Positions 15,719-25,606 of a DNA stretch of 64,000 nt are shown here, in pieces. Source of the stretch: Myxococcales bacterium (lineage in GTDB: Bacteria > Myxococcota > Polyangia > Nannocystales > Nannocystaceae); assembly GCA_016793465.1 (NCBI GenBank), contig JAEUJW010000014.1, forward strand, positions 1 through 64,000, in the 5' to 3' direction. Under the pieces are notes generated by a model. That model ran no database searches. It saw only the letters and a list, made by a program, of their open reading frames with translations, and had not been told where the DNA came from. The position numbers and the translations under genes are program-made. The first letter of the stretch is position 1. The number at the start of each line of letters is the position of its first letter.

Positions 15719-16996
15719 ATGCTCGGCTTAAAGTGGGCTAACAACCTCGCATCGGCGCCCGTCAAGACGGGCCCTCGCGCCCTCCTGGTGGCCTCCGCGC
15801 TGATGACCGGCGCGTGCGCGGCCGGCGACGGCGGCATCTCCGCCTCCGAGAACCCGTTCACGTCGCCGGGCTCGCAGGGCGGCTCGTCGCCGACCGACGG
15901 CACCGGCGCGTCGACCGGCGGCACCGGCAGCGCCGGCTTGACCGAGTCCCCGACCGACGGCAGCGCGTCGAACTCGAACTCGAACACCAACCCGATGCCC
16001 GCGACCGCCGAGGCCGGCGAGACGACGATCGATCCCGACCCCACCGGCAACCCCGACCCCGACTGCATGGACATGGACCAGGACGGCTACGGCGTCGACT
16101 GCCAGCTCGGCTCGGACTGCGACGACAACGACTACAACAACCACACGCCCGAGGGCTGCGCGAACTGCAAGGACGGCGACGGCGACGACTTCTGGGTCGG
16201 TTGCGACCAGTACGGCGACGACAAGCCCGGCCCCGACTGCGACGACGGCAACCCCGACGTCGGCGGCATGGACGCCGAGGAGCTGTGCAACGGCAAGGCC
16301 GAGAACTGCGCCGGCGAGATCGACCCGCTGCCCGCCGACGAGATGTGCCCGACCAACGGCGAGGGCGAGCACGTGGCCGGCGTCGGCGGCTGGATGTGCA
16401 ACCCGGTGACCCCGGGCGAGGACGGCTGCGAGATCGCGGCCTGCGACGACGGCTACTTCGACGCCGACAAGAACCCCGACAACGGCTGCGAGTGCGTCGG
16501 CACCGACCGCACGAAGTCGCTCGACGCGTGCGGCGACGGCATGTCCGGCTTCAAGGGCATGATCGCCGAGGGCGCGGTCGTCAACATGGTGTCCGGCGTG
16601 ATCCCGTTCGTCGACAACGGCCCCGGCGAGGGCCTCGAGGACTGGTACTCGGTGTCGTTCCCCGAGGGCATGGCCAACGGCGTGCGCCCCAACGCGGGCA
16701 ACATCTCGGTGGCGTTCTCCGCCAACCCCGGCGACCCGGCCAACCCGGACTACCGCATCGAGGTCTACCGCGCCTGCAACGGGGCGCCCTTCGACATGAG
16801 CCTCGCCACCCAGTTCGGCCCGGGCGCCCCGCCGGCGCGCGAGTGGAGCTTCTTCGACAACCACCCGAACCCCGGCAACCCGATGTACAAGAACGACGTC
16901 GCGTGGCCGGAGAAGGTGTACATCCGCGTGATCCGGGTCAACAACTCGGGGCAGTGCGGACAGTACTCGCTGCAGCTCGCGCGCACGGCCAACTGA
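15719..16996 (+). CDS. MopE-like Cys/Asp-rich surface lipoprotein
   Basis: 425 residues. A hydrophobic start (ALLVASALMTGAC) resembles a lipoprotein signal, though the -3 residue is atypical. Residues 45-115 are a Ser/Gly/Thr spacer. Then comes a MopE-type metal-binding region: CMDMDQDGYGVDC, GSDCDDNDYNNHTPEGC, DGDGDDFWVGC, DCDDGNPDVGG, ELCNGKAENC, matching the pattern DGDGYG...DCDD.D...PG..E.CNG. The C-terminal 150 residues look like a beta-sandwich (DWYSVSFPEGM, YRIEVYRAC, KVYIRVIRVNNSGQCGQYSLQL), similar to secreted adhesion or protease accessory domains. A TATCGT box lies 7 nt before the ATG. Probably exported and calcium or copper binding; the ligand is inference. Confidence 0.8.
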   Translation: MLGLKWANNLASAPVKTGPRALLVASALMTGACAAGDGGISASENPFTSPGSQGGSSPTDGTGASTGGTGSAGLTESPTDGSASNSNSNTNPMPATAEAGETTIDPDPTGNPDPDCMDMDQDGYGVDCQLGSDCDDNDYNNHTPEGCANCKDGDGDDFWVGCDQYGDDKPGPDCDDGNPDVGGMDAEELCNGKAENCAGEIDPLPADEMCPTNGEGEHVAGVGGWMCNPVTPGEDGCEIAACDDGYFDADKNPDNGCECVGTDRTKSLDACGDGMSGFKGMIAEGAVVNMVSGVIPFVDNGPGEGLEDWYSVSFPEGMANGVRPNAGNISVAFSANPGDPANPDYRIEVYRACNGAPFDMSLATQFGPGAPPAREWSFFDNHPNPGNPMYKNDVAWPEKVYIRVIRVNNSGQCGQYSLQLARTAN

Positions 16997-17000
16997 GCGC

Positions 17001-17708
17001 TCAGGAGGCGCGCGCGGCCAGGCCGGCGACCAGGGCCGCGCCGAGCAGCGGGCCGACCACCGGGATCCAGGCGTAGGGCCAGTCACTGGGGCCCTTGTGG
17101 CGCATCGGCAGCAGCGCGTGGGCGACGCGCGGGCCGAGGTCGCGGGCGGGGTTGATCGCGTAGCCGGTCGGGCCGCCGAGCGACAGGCCGATCGCCAGCA
17201 CGAGCAAGGCGACCGGCAGCGCGTCGACCGAGCCGAGGCTGCTCGCGCGGCCCTCGATGCGCAGCACGCCGAACACCAGCACGGCGGTGGCGATCAGCTC
17301 GACGGCGAGGTTGTGCAGCGGGGCGCGCACGGCGGGGGCGCAGCAGAACACGGCGCGCTGGGCCGCGGGGTCGTCGCAGAGGTCGAGGTGCGGGCGGTAG
17401 ACCAGCCACACGAGGGCGGCCCCGATCACGGCCCCGAGCAGCTGGGCGGCGACGTAGGCGGGCGCGGCGGACCAGGCGAACTTGCCGGCGAGCGCGAGGC
17501 CGAGGGTGACCGCGGGGTTGAGGTGCGCACCGCTGACGCCGGCGACCGCGAACACGGCCACGAACACGGCCATGGCCCAGCCGAAGGTGATGACGATCCA
17601 GCCGCTCGCGTGGCCGTTGGTCCGCGGCAGCACGACGTTGGCGACCACGCCGTCGCCGAGCAGGATGAGCAGGGCGGTGCCGACGAGCTCGCCGAGGAAG
17701 GGGGTCAT
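17001..17708 (-). CDS. glpF: Glycerol facilitator/aquaporin (MIP family)
   Basis: 235 residues, six membrane helices plus two half-helices. Both NPA boxes are present: SGAHLNPAVTLGLALAGKF and GYAINPARDLGPR. The aspartate after the second NPA (NPARD) is the aquaglyceroporin signature, as in GlpF, so glycerol and small polyols are the likely cargo. ATG 17708 (MTPFLGELVGT) fits family starts. A TGGTATCGT extended -10 box ends 8 nt before it, implying a leaderless message. It converges with the MopE-like gene, whose stop is 4 bp away, within a 12-bp palindrome (16993-17004). No glycerol kinase gene is nearby. Confidence 0.93.
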   Translation of the reverse strand: MTPFLGELVGTALLILLGDGVVANVVLPRTNGHASGWIVITFGWAMAVFVAVFAVAGVSGAHLNPAVTLGLALAGKFAWSAAPAYVAAQLLGAVIGAALVWLVYRPHLDLCDDPAAQRAVFCCAPAVRAPLHNLAVELIATAVLVFGVLRIEGRASSLGSVDALPVALLVLAIGLSLGGPTGYAINPARDLGPRVAHALLPMRHKGPSDWPYAWIPVVGPLLGAALVAGLAARAS

Positions 17709-17765
17709 CGCCGCGGACGATACCACGCGCGCGAGGACCTGGCCGATCGGACAGCCGACGCGCGG

Positions 17766-18017
17766 CTGGCCTCGCGTGCGGATGCAGCGAGCGCGACGGC
17801 CGGGGCGCGTCGCGTCGGTGCGGGCGGAGGTCGGCTGGCCTCCGCTTGCAGACGCAGCGAGCGCGACGGCCGGGGCGCGTCGCGTCGGTGCGGGCGGAGG
17901 TCGGCTGGCCTCCGCGTGCAGATGCAGCGAGCGCGACGGCCGGGGGCGCGTCGCGTCCGTGCGTGCAGATGCAGCGAGCGCGACGGCCGGGGCGCGTCGC
18001 GTCGGTGCGGGCGGAGA

Positions 18018-18019
<2 letters not shown>
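17766..18019. repeat. Four tandem copies of a 69-70 bp unit between glpF and the aldehyde dehydrogenase gene
   Basis: Units begin CTGGCCTCCGCGTGCAGATG at about 17766, 17835 and 17905, with a shortened fourth copy from about 17962. Each contains GCAGCGAGCGCGACGGCC and GGGGCGCGTCGCGTCGGTG. The last copy runs into the stop codon of the aldehyde dehydrogenase gene. The array fills the roughly 300-bp intergenic space and holds no gene. There are no unique spacers, so it is not a CRISPR. Confidence 0.9.
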
Positions 18020-19601
<1,582 letters not shown>

Positions 19602-19673
19602 GCGCGAGGGACGGTAGACCGCGCCGCCACCGCGAACAAGACGTCCGGGGAGGGCGCAAGGTCACGGGCGTGG

Positions 19674-19693
19674 ACCTGTCCGCGGGGACAGGT
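19674..19693. repeat. 20-bp perfect palindrome, dispersed GGGACAGGT element
   Basis: ACCTGTCC-GCGG-GGACAGGT (the centre pairs only partly), in the intergenic space upstream of the aldehyde dehydrogenase gene and downstream of the NPF-repeat gene. It is the most symmetric example of the element found at more than nine other places in the window. Confidence 0.75.
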
Positions 19694-19765
19694 ACACCGG
19701 CGCCGCGGCCCGCGTGCCCGGCTCGCGGGCGGCGACGCCGGCCGGCGCTCGCTCACGCGTGGCGC

Positions 19766-20413
19766 TCAGCGGGGCGGCGCGGGCGGGCCGGCGTGACGCG
19801 GTCGTTGCAGCGGCACCGGCGCGGGCCGGCGGACCGCGGGCGCACGCGGCGGGCTCGGCGGGGCGGTCGACGCGGCCCGCGGGCGCACCGGCGGGTCGCG
19901 GCGGGCGAACGGGTTCTTCAGGTCGGCCTCGAGGTCGGACGCGCCGGGCCTCGCGTCGCCGCGGGTGCGGAACGGGTTCTTCAGCTCGCCGAGCGCCTCG
20001 AGCGGCGCCGCGGGGCGTGCCCTCGCGGCCCGGCGATCGCGGGCCGGCGCGGCGAACGGATCGCGCAGCTCGGAGCGCGGCGGCCGGGACGAGGTCGCAG
20101 CGCGGCCGGCGAACGGGTTCTTCAGCTCGCCGGGGATCTCGGGCGAACGCCGGGCCTGGGCGATGAAGGGGTTGCGCAGCGCGGGCTCGTCGTCGTCGAA
20201 GGGGTCACGCAGGTCGGGATCGCCGCGACGCGCGGACTCGCCGGCGGCGCGCGACGTCGCGTCGGCGGCGAACGGGTTGCGGAGGTCGGGGTGGTCGAGC
20301 GCCCCGGAGGACGACGCGGACGGGAGCTCCGGCGGCGCGGAGCTCGGCGCCGCCTCGGCGACGCCCGCGGACAGCAGGGCGAGCGCGAGGCCGAGGACCG
20401 GGATCCGTGGCAT
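19766..20413 (-). CDS. Secreted low-complexity protein with seven L-[RK]-[ND]-P-F repeats
   Basis: 215 residues. A Sec signal peptide (LGLALALLSAGVAEA, cleavage near residue 22) is followed by seven copies of a short motif: DLRNPF, DLRDPF, ALRNPF, ELKNPF, ELRDPF, ELKNPF, DLKNPF, spaced 16-33 residues apart in Ala/Arg/Pro-rich sequence. The C-terminus is Pro/Arg-rich. The regular L-[RK]-[ND]-P-F core amid otherwise disordered sequence suggests short linear binding motifs or sorting signals in the periplasm or outside. I recognise no family. A TACCCT box lies 6 nt before ATG. Sequence drift is high in the linkers while the motifs hold, which supports function. Confidence 0.75.
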   Translation of the reverse strand: MPRIPVLGLALALLSAGVAEAAPSSAPPELPSASSSGALDHPDLRNPFAADATSRAAGESARRGDPDLRDPFDDDEPALRNPFIAQARRSPEIPGELKNPFAGRAATSSRPPRSELRDPFAAPARDRRAARARPAAPLEALGELKNPFRTRGDARPGASDLEADLKNPFARRDPPVRPRAASTAPPSPPRAPAVRRPAPVPLQRPRHAGPPAPPR

Positions 20414-20531
20414 GCGCCCAGGGTACCGGGGTGCGCGCGGCGGTCAAGCGCGCGGCGCGGGTCGAGGCGCCGGCTGTGGTCGGCGACACGCCGGCGGCGG
20501 ACGGGGCGCCCGCGCGCGGGCCCCGGCGGCG

Positions 20532-21077
20532 TCAGTGGAAGGCGAAGTGGAGGCCGACGAACAAGCCGCGCGCGACGTGGCGGTCGGTGGTCGCCCGCAG
20601 GTCGAGGTCGCCGCCGAGTCCGAGGCCGGCGCCCTTCTTCAGCGTCCACTCGTAGCCGAGGCCGGCCGAGCCGCCGTAGGCCGGGCGCGCGTCGGCACCT
20701 CCGGCGTGCAGCGGGACGGCCGAGATCAGGCCGGCGCCCGCGCGCAGGTAGAGGCCGCGCCACACGTAGGCGGTGGCGACGGTGTCGAAGCCGACGGCGG
20801 GCTTCTTCACGCCGTTCATGTAGCCGCTGATGCTGAGCTGCATGCCGAGCTTGAAGCGGTCGGTGAGGCCTCCGCCGATCGTCAGGTGCGTGCGCATGGC
20901 CGGGACCAGGCCGTCGCGCACGGCGACGCCGCCGGGTCGCAGGGCCATCTCGGCGTAGAAGCCCTTGCGCGGCGGGGTCTCGTAGGAGGTCGCGCGCACG
21001 AGGTCGTCGGCGCGGGCGAGCGTCGGGGCGAGCGAAGAAGCGGCGAGGCAGGCGAGCGCGGCGAGTCGGGCAGTCAT
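20532..21077 (-). CDS. Putative outer-membrane beta-barrel protein
   Basis: 181 residues from ATG 21077, which begins a clear signal peptide (MTARLAALACLAASSLAPTLARA). The mature part alternates amphipathic strands: GFYAEMALRPGGVAV, THLTIGGGLTDRFKLGMQLS, TVATAYVWRGLYLRAGAGL, YGGSAGLGYEWTLKKGAGLG, and it ends in GLFVGLHFAFH, with the terminal aromatic-x-aromatic pattern expected for BAM-dependent barrels. This predicts a small eight-strand outer-membrane barrel. Function is unknown. It shares its strand and orientation with the ArsC-like gene just upstream, 80 bp away. Confidence 0.75.
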   Translation of the reverse strand: MTARLAALACLAASSLAPTLARADDLVRATSYETPPRKGFYAEMALRPGGVAVRDGLVPAMRTHLTIGGGLTDRFKLGMQLSISGYMNGVKKPAVGFDTVATAYVWRGLYLRAGAGLISAVPLHAGGADARPAYGGSAGLGYEWTLKKGAGLGLGGDLDLRATTDRHVARGLFVGLHFAFH

Positions 21078-21158
21078 GGCGCCGACGTGAACGCCGGTGC
21101 GTGCGAGTCGCTGACAGGGGCGCTCGTCGGCGCCGCGGACTTGCACGCGTGCAAGCCG

Positions 21159-21521
21159 TCACGCGCCGCCGAGGGCGCTGGCGTACGCGTCGGCACGGAA
21201 GCCGACGATCGCGACGTCACCTCGCACGAGCAGCGGCCGCTTGATCAACATGCCGTGGGCCGCGAGCTCGGCCAGGGCGGTGCGGTCGTCCCACGTTTGC
21301 AGGCGGGACGCGTAGCCGCCCTCGCGATAAAGTTGCCCGGTGGTGTTGAAGAGCTTGCGCACCGGCAGTCCGGCGGCGGTCGCGACACCTGCCAGCACGT
21401 CGGCGCTCGGCGGGTCGCGGGCGATGTCGATGAGGGTGTAGGCGACGCCGTGATCGTCGAGCCAGCGGCGGGCAGAGCGGCAGGTAGAGCACCCGGGATA
21501 GGCGTAGAGCGTCGCGTTCAT
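21159..21521 (-). CDS. ArsC/Spx-family thioredoxin-fold protein
   Basis: 120 residues, the usual length of ArsC/YffB/Spx-like proteins. The fold starts with a strand and a redox CX2C motif (YAYPGCSTCRSARRWLDDHG), then LIDIARDPPS, the LFNTTGQLYREGG segment typical of the ArsC family, and MLIKRPLLVRGDVAIVGFRAD at the end with the conserved KRP. Members are arsenate reductases, Spx regulators or uncharacterised reductases; the context gives no arsenic genes, so YffB-like reductase is as likely. A TATTTT -10 box ends 7 nt before the ATG, and there is no ribosome-binding site. Confidence 0.88.
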   Translation of the reverse strand: MNATLYAYPGCSTCRSARRWLDDHGVAYTLIDIARDPPSADVLAGVATAAGLPVRKLFNTTGQLYREGGYASRLQTWDDRTALAELAAHGMLIKRPLLVRGDVAIVGFRADAYASALGGA

Positions 21522-21832
21522 GCGGGCGAAAATACCCGGACAGCGCTTAAGGAAGTCGTTCGATCTGCATCAAAGGCCAGGCGCATCTCCGCGGGCACGC
21601 GCGGTGATCCGCACCACGTGCAGGTTTGTCCGGAATTGCCGCGGCGTGCGGACGGGGCCTGTCTTATCGGCCACGTCGATCAAATAAACGCTGTTTGTGC
21701 GCGTCTTCGCGTGGCCTTCCGGGACCGCTCGATGACCTTGCGTCCGCCCGTTCGCAGGCTGCTTCTCAAATCTGCCGAAGGCATGTACAAACCTGGGAAC
21801 CCGGCGGTGCGCCGGCCCACGAACACCGAGTG
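21522..21832. other. 311-bp intergenic region between divergent arsC-like and ompA-like genes
   Basis: It contains the -10-like TATTTT box of the minus-strand gene at 21529-21534 and AT-richer patches around 21680-21700 and 21770-21800. I could not choose a convincing promoter for the plus-strand OmpA-like gene. No RNA gene or repeat was seen. Confidence 0.5.
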
Positions 21833-23320
21833 ATGGACATGCACAAGTCTTCCTTCCCGATCCTGACCGCCCTGGCATTGACCTCGTGGGCGGCCCCCGC
21901 GTCCGCTCAGGAGCCGGCGAGCGCCGGTGCCTCCGTGTCTCTCTCGCCGGAGGGCGCGTCGGGCGACGCCTCGGCGGCCGCCCCCGAGGCGAAGGCCGAC
22001 AAGAAGGCCGACAAGAAGAAGCGGGGCGGCGATCAGAGCGACGAGAAGTGGATCAAGCGCTACCGACCGACGCGCAACCAGCTCGAGCTCGGCATCTTCG
22101 GCGGCCTCATGTTCCCCGCCGCCAACTCGCACGAGATCTACGACCCGGCCAACACGTGGGCCCCGTACAAGAAGATCGCGCCGGACATCGGCCTGCGCCT
22201 CGGCTACTACCCGCTGTCGTTCCTCGGCCTCGAGGTTGAGGGCGCGGTGGTCCCGACCAAGATCGGCGACGCGACCGGCGGCGGCGCCTTCCTCGGCGGC
22301 TTCCGCGGCTACGGCCTGTTCCAGCTGCCGTACCGCATCGCCCCGTTCGTGTTGGTCGGCGTCGGTTTCCTCGGCGGCCAGAGCGACCGGCTCGGCAAGG
22401 ACATCGACCCCGCCATCCACTTCGGCGGCGGTCTCAAGTTCTACGTCAACCGCCGCATCGCCCTGCGCCTCGACATCCGCGACAACGTCAGCGCCAAGTA
22501 CCAGGTCGACGCCGGTCGCACGCACTACCCGGAGATCCTGCTCGGCCTGTCCATCCTGCTCAACCGCAAGAAGCCGGAGAAGAAGGTCGACAAGGACACC
22601 GACGGCGACGGCTACCTCGACAGCGTCGACCACTGCGTGACCGAGCCGGGCGTCGCGCCGCACGGCTGCCCCGCGCCCGCGCCGGCCGACGATCCGGACC
22701 GCGACGGCGACGGCTTCAAGGACCGCGTCGACACCTGCCCGGACGATCCGGGGACCGACCCCGACGGCTGCCCGGACACCGACGGCGACGGCTTCAAGGA
22801 CAACGTCGACAAGTGCAAGACCGTGCCGGGCGTGGCGCCCGACGGCTGCCCGCCGCCCGACACCGACAAGGACGGCATCATCGACGCCAAGGACTCGTGC
22901 ATCAACGAGCCCGAGACCAAGAACGGCTACAAGGACGTCGACGGCTGCCCCGACGAGGTCCCGAAGGCCGTCGCCAAGTTCGCCGGCGTCATCAAGGGCA
23001 TCTTCTTCGACGTCAACAAGGACACCATCAAGAAGAACTCGCGCCCGACCCTCGACAACGCGGTCAAGGTCCTGAAGGACTTCCCGGACGTGAAGGTCGA
23101 GATCAGCGGCCACACCGACAGCGACGGCTCGGCCGACCTCAACCGCGACCTGTCGGGCCGCCGCGCCGAGTCGGTCAAGAAGTACCTCGTCGACAAGGGC
23201 ATCGACCCGCAGCGCCTCACCACCAAGGGCTACGGCCCCGATCAGCCGATCGCCGACAACGCCACCAAGAAGGGCAAGGCCCAGAACCGTCGCATCGAGT
23301 TCAAGCTCGTCAGCGACTGA
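21833..23320 (+). CDS. OmpA-family protein with beta-barrel and TSP3 calcium repeats
   Basis: 495 residues. Signal peptide MDMHKSSFPILTALALTSWA with cleavage near AQE. A charged Lys/Asp segment (55-75) is followed by a predicted eight-strand barrel (about 80-240). Three to four thrombospondin type 3-like repeats come next (DTDGDGYLDSVDHC, DRDGDGFKDRVDTC, DTDGDGFKDNVDKC, DTDKDGIIDAKDSC). The C-terminal OmpA domain (about 380-495) binds peptidoglycan: IFFDVNKDTIKKNSRPTLD, VEISGHTDSDGSADLNRDLS and AQNRRIEFKL. It tethers outer membrane to the wall. ATG 21833 or the in-frame ATG at 21839 both fit. A terminator hairpin follows 36 bp after the stop. Confidence 0.93.
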   Translation: MDMHKSSFPILTALALTSWAAPASAQEPASAGASVSLSPEGASGDASAAAPEAKADKKADKKKRGGDQSDEKWIKRYRPTRNQLELGIFGGLMFPAANSHEIYDPANTWAPYKKIAPDIGLRLGYYPLSFLGLEVEGAVVPTKIGDATGGGAFLGGFRGYGLFQLPYRIAPFVLVGVGFLGGQSDRLGKDIDPAIHFGGGLKFYVNRRIALRLDIRDNVSAKYQVDAGRTHYPEILLGLSILLNRKKPEKKVDKDTDGDGYLDSVDHCVTEPGVAPHGCPAPAPADDPDRDGDGFKDRVDTCPDDPGTDPDGCPDTDGDGFKDNVDKCKTVPGVAPDGCPPPDTDKDGIIDAKDSCINEPETKNGYKDVDGCPDEVPKAVAKFAGVIKGIFFDVNKDTIKKNSRPTLDNAVKVLKDFPDVKVEISGHTDSDGSADLNRDLSGRRAESVKKYLVDKGIDPQRLTTKGYGPDQPIADNATKKGKAQNRRIEFKLVSD

Positions 23321-23356
23321 GCTCGGCCGCCACTCCTCATCGCGGTTCACCGCGTA

Positions 23357-23395
23357 CACCGCCCGGTTCTCTCGAGAGTCGGGCGGTGCTCGTTT
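23357..23395 (+). terminator. Rho-independent terminator after the OmpA-family gene
   Basis: A 9-bp perfect stem, CACCGCCCG (23357-23365) with CGGGCGGTG (23380-23388), a 14-nt loop, and CTCGTTT after it. It is 36 bp past the stop codon. Confidence 0.75.
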
Positions 23396-23518
23396 AATGG
23401 ACAGTTCGCTCCGACCGCCCGACCGCGAGCGGACGCGTCGACGAGACAGCCGGGCGCCGTGACGCGGGCCTTCAGGCCCGATCGCCGTGCGGCGAGCCGG
23501 GCCCGGAGGGCCGCGAAG

Positions 23519-25561
23519 TCACTGCGCTCGCAGCGACTTGCCGGGCGTGGTCCCGGGGCGGGGCGTGGCCTGGGCGAGCAGGACGGGCAGGCGGACGGTG
23601 AAGGTCGAGCCGCGTCCGGGCGCGCTGTCGGCGTGGATGGTGCCCTGCATCATCTGACAGTAGTGACGGCTGATCGAGAGGCCGAGGCCGGTGCCGCCGT
23701 ACTTGCGGGTGGTCGACTCGTCGGCCTGGCGGAACGGCTGGAACAGCTCCTCGAGGCGGTCGGTCGGGATGCCGATGCCGGAGTCCTTGACCTCGAGGGT
23801 CAGCCAGTCGCCGCTCAGCTCGGGGGTGGAGGGGCGGTTGGAGAGCTCACCCCCGGGCAGGCGCGGCTGGTTGCGGGTGCGGCGCACGGTGAGGCGCACG
23901 GTGCCGGCGTGGGTGAACTTGCAGGCGTTCGACAGCAGGTTGAGCGCGATCTGCTTGAGCTTGGTGCGGTCGGTGTGGAGCTGGCCGAGCGGGGTGCCGA
24001 GGTCGAGCACGAGGCGGTTGTTGTTGCGGGCGGCCAGCGGCTCGATGGTGGCGACGACCTCGTCGATGAGCTCGCGGGCGTCGAACGACTCGGCGAACAC
24101 CTCCATCTTGCCGGCCTCGATCTTCGAGACGTCGAGGATGTCGTCGATGAGCGCGAGCAGGTGGCGGGCGGCCGAGCGGATCTTGGCGACGTCGACCAGG
24201 CTGATCGCGGGCTCGTCCTCCTGCGACTCCTCCTCGATGAGCTCGCTGTAGCCGATGATGGCGTTGAGCGGGGTGCGCAGCTCGTGGCTCATATTGGCCA
24301 GGAAGGCGCTCTTGGCCCGCGAGGCGTCGATCGCGTGGTCGCGGGCGGACACCAGCTTCTCGTTGAGCAGCGAGAGCTGCAAGTTGACCTTCTCGAGCTC
24401 GGCGGTGCGGTCGCGGACGCGGCGCTCGAGCTCGTCGTGGGCGGCGCGCAGGGCCAACTGGGCCAGCTTCTGCTCGGTGATGTCGTTGACGATGGCGAGC
24501 AGGTGCTCGCGGTTCTCGAAGCGGAAGCGCGAGCCGCGGATCTCGACGTGGCAGCGCTCGCCGGTGCGGACGATGCCGAGGGCCTCGTCGTAGTAGCTGC
24601 CCTCGGCCGCGATCTGGGCGCTGAAGCGGCGGAAGAAGTCGTCGCCGGCGCCGGTGTGCAGCTGCACGAGGCTGTCGATGCCGCGGCCGGGGAACTCGGC
24701 GAGGTCGAGGCGGAACAGGCGCGAGGCGGCGGGGTTGGCCTGCACGATCACGCCGTCGTCGCGGAGGATGAACAGGCCGTTGGTGCCGGCCTCGAAGATG
24801 CCGCGGTACTGCTCCTCGCGCGAGCGCAGCTCGTCCTCCTGCTTCTTGCGGGAGAAGAACCCGGGGATCTCGTAGCGGGTGGCGTGCGCGCTGGTCGGCG
24901 GCTGGGCCTTCAGGTAGTCCTGGATGTAGCCCTCGATGCGCGTCGGGTGGGCCATGATGAAGCGACAGTGCTCGTCGCCCTTGGCCCGGCACAGGATCTC
25001 GGTCGAGACCAGCGGCACGTCGAAGCTGGCCTCGCACCAGCCCGAGGAGTAGCCCGCGTTCATCACGCAGACCGGGAACTCGGTGCGCTTGCCCTCGCCG
25101 AGCCAGCTGTCGCACTCGAACGAGTAGGGGTGGTCGTAGAGGAGGTAGAAGTTCTCGTCGGGCGAGGGGCGGCTGTCGGGGGAGATGTCGACGAAAGCCC
25201 AGCCGGCGTGGGCGAAGTGGATCGGACCGGCCGAGAGCTTGGCGATCGGATCTTTCAGGTCCATGCGCTCCGCGAAGTCGCGCGCGTCGCTGAGGCCCAT
25301 GGCGTGGGCGATGTCGAAGAGCAGGCTGCGCGCGACCCCCAGCGCCTCGGCCTCGCCCTTGTCCTTGTAGAGGCGCTGGATCATCTCGAAGAATTCGACG
25401 CTCATCGCCCGGGCGCGGACGAGCATGTAGCGCTGGCCGAAGACCTCGATCCGGGCCTGTTCGGGCACGTCGCGGCGCTCCGCGAAGAATCGGCTGACGT
25501 ACTCCTGCGCCGGCTCGAACAGCGCCTCGAAGGGCGGCGGTACTCGGACCGTCTTCAACAC
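23519..25561 (-). CDS. Sensor histidine kinase with XylR_N/V4R and PAS domains
   Basis: 680 residues. The N-terminal 215 residues resemble the XylR_N plus V4R ligand-binding module of NtrC-type activators (SPDENFYLLYDHPYSFECDS, GWCEASFDVPLVSTEILCRA, then GDEHCRFIMAHPTRIEGYI); V4R modules bind small hydrophobic molecules and carry conserved Cys. A PAS domain spans about 250-365, a coiled coil 366-410, HisKA with phospho-acceptor H426 (NMSHELRTPLNAIIGY), and the ATPase domain with NLLSNACKF, DSGIGIP, LFQPFRQAD and GGTGLGLSI. There is no transmembrane helix, so it is a cytoplasmic sensor. GTG 25561 follows a TACAAT box by 8 nt. No adjacent response regulator is present. Confidence 0.9.
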   Translation of the reverse strand: MLKTVRVPPPFEALFEPAQEYVSRFFAERRDVPEQARIEVFGQRYMLVRARAMSVEFFEMIQRLYKDKGEAEALGVARSLLFDIAHAMGLSDARDFAERMDLKDPIAKLSAGPIHFAHAGWAFVDISPDSRPSPDENFYLLYDHPYSFECDSWLGEGKRTEFPVCVMNAGYSSGWCEASFDVPLVSTEILCRAKGDEHCRFIMAHPTRIEGYIQDYLKAQPPTSAHATRYEIPGFFSRKKQEDELRSREEQYRGIFEAGTNGLFILRDDGVIVQANPAASRLFRLDLAEFPGRGIDSLVQLHTGAGDDFFRRFSAQIAAEGSYYDEALGIVRTGERCHVEIRGSRFRFENREHLLAIVNDITEQKLAQLALRAAHDELERRVRDRTAELEKVNLQLSLLNEKLVSARDHAIDASRAKSAFLANMSHELRTPLNAIIGYSELIEEESQEDEPAISLVDVAKIRSAARHLLALIDDILDVSKIEAGKMEVFAESFDARELIDEVVATIEPLAARNNNRLVLDLGTPLGQLHTDRTKLKQIALNLLSNACKFTHAGTVRLTVRRTRNQPRLPGGELSNRPSTPELSGDWLTLEVKDSGIGIPTDRLEELFQPFRQADESTTRKYGGTGLGLSISRHYCQMMQGTIHADSAPGRGSTFTVRLPVLLAQATPRPGTTPGKSLRAQ

Positions 25562-25606
25562 GGAGCGATATTGTACACACGCCGGTGACGAACCGGCAAG
25601 CCGGAG

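Noticed and set aside
16993..17004. 12-bp palindrome shared by two convergent stop codons
   Set aside because: Two TGA stops facing each other are partly complementary by nature; extending this to a regulatory site needs more than 12 bp without a loop or T-run.
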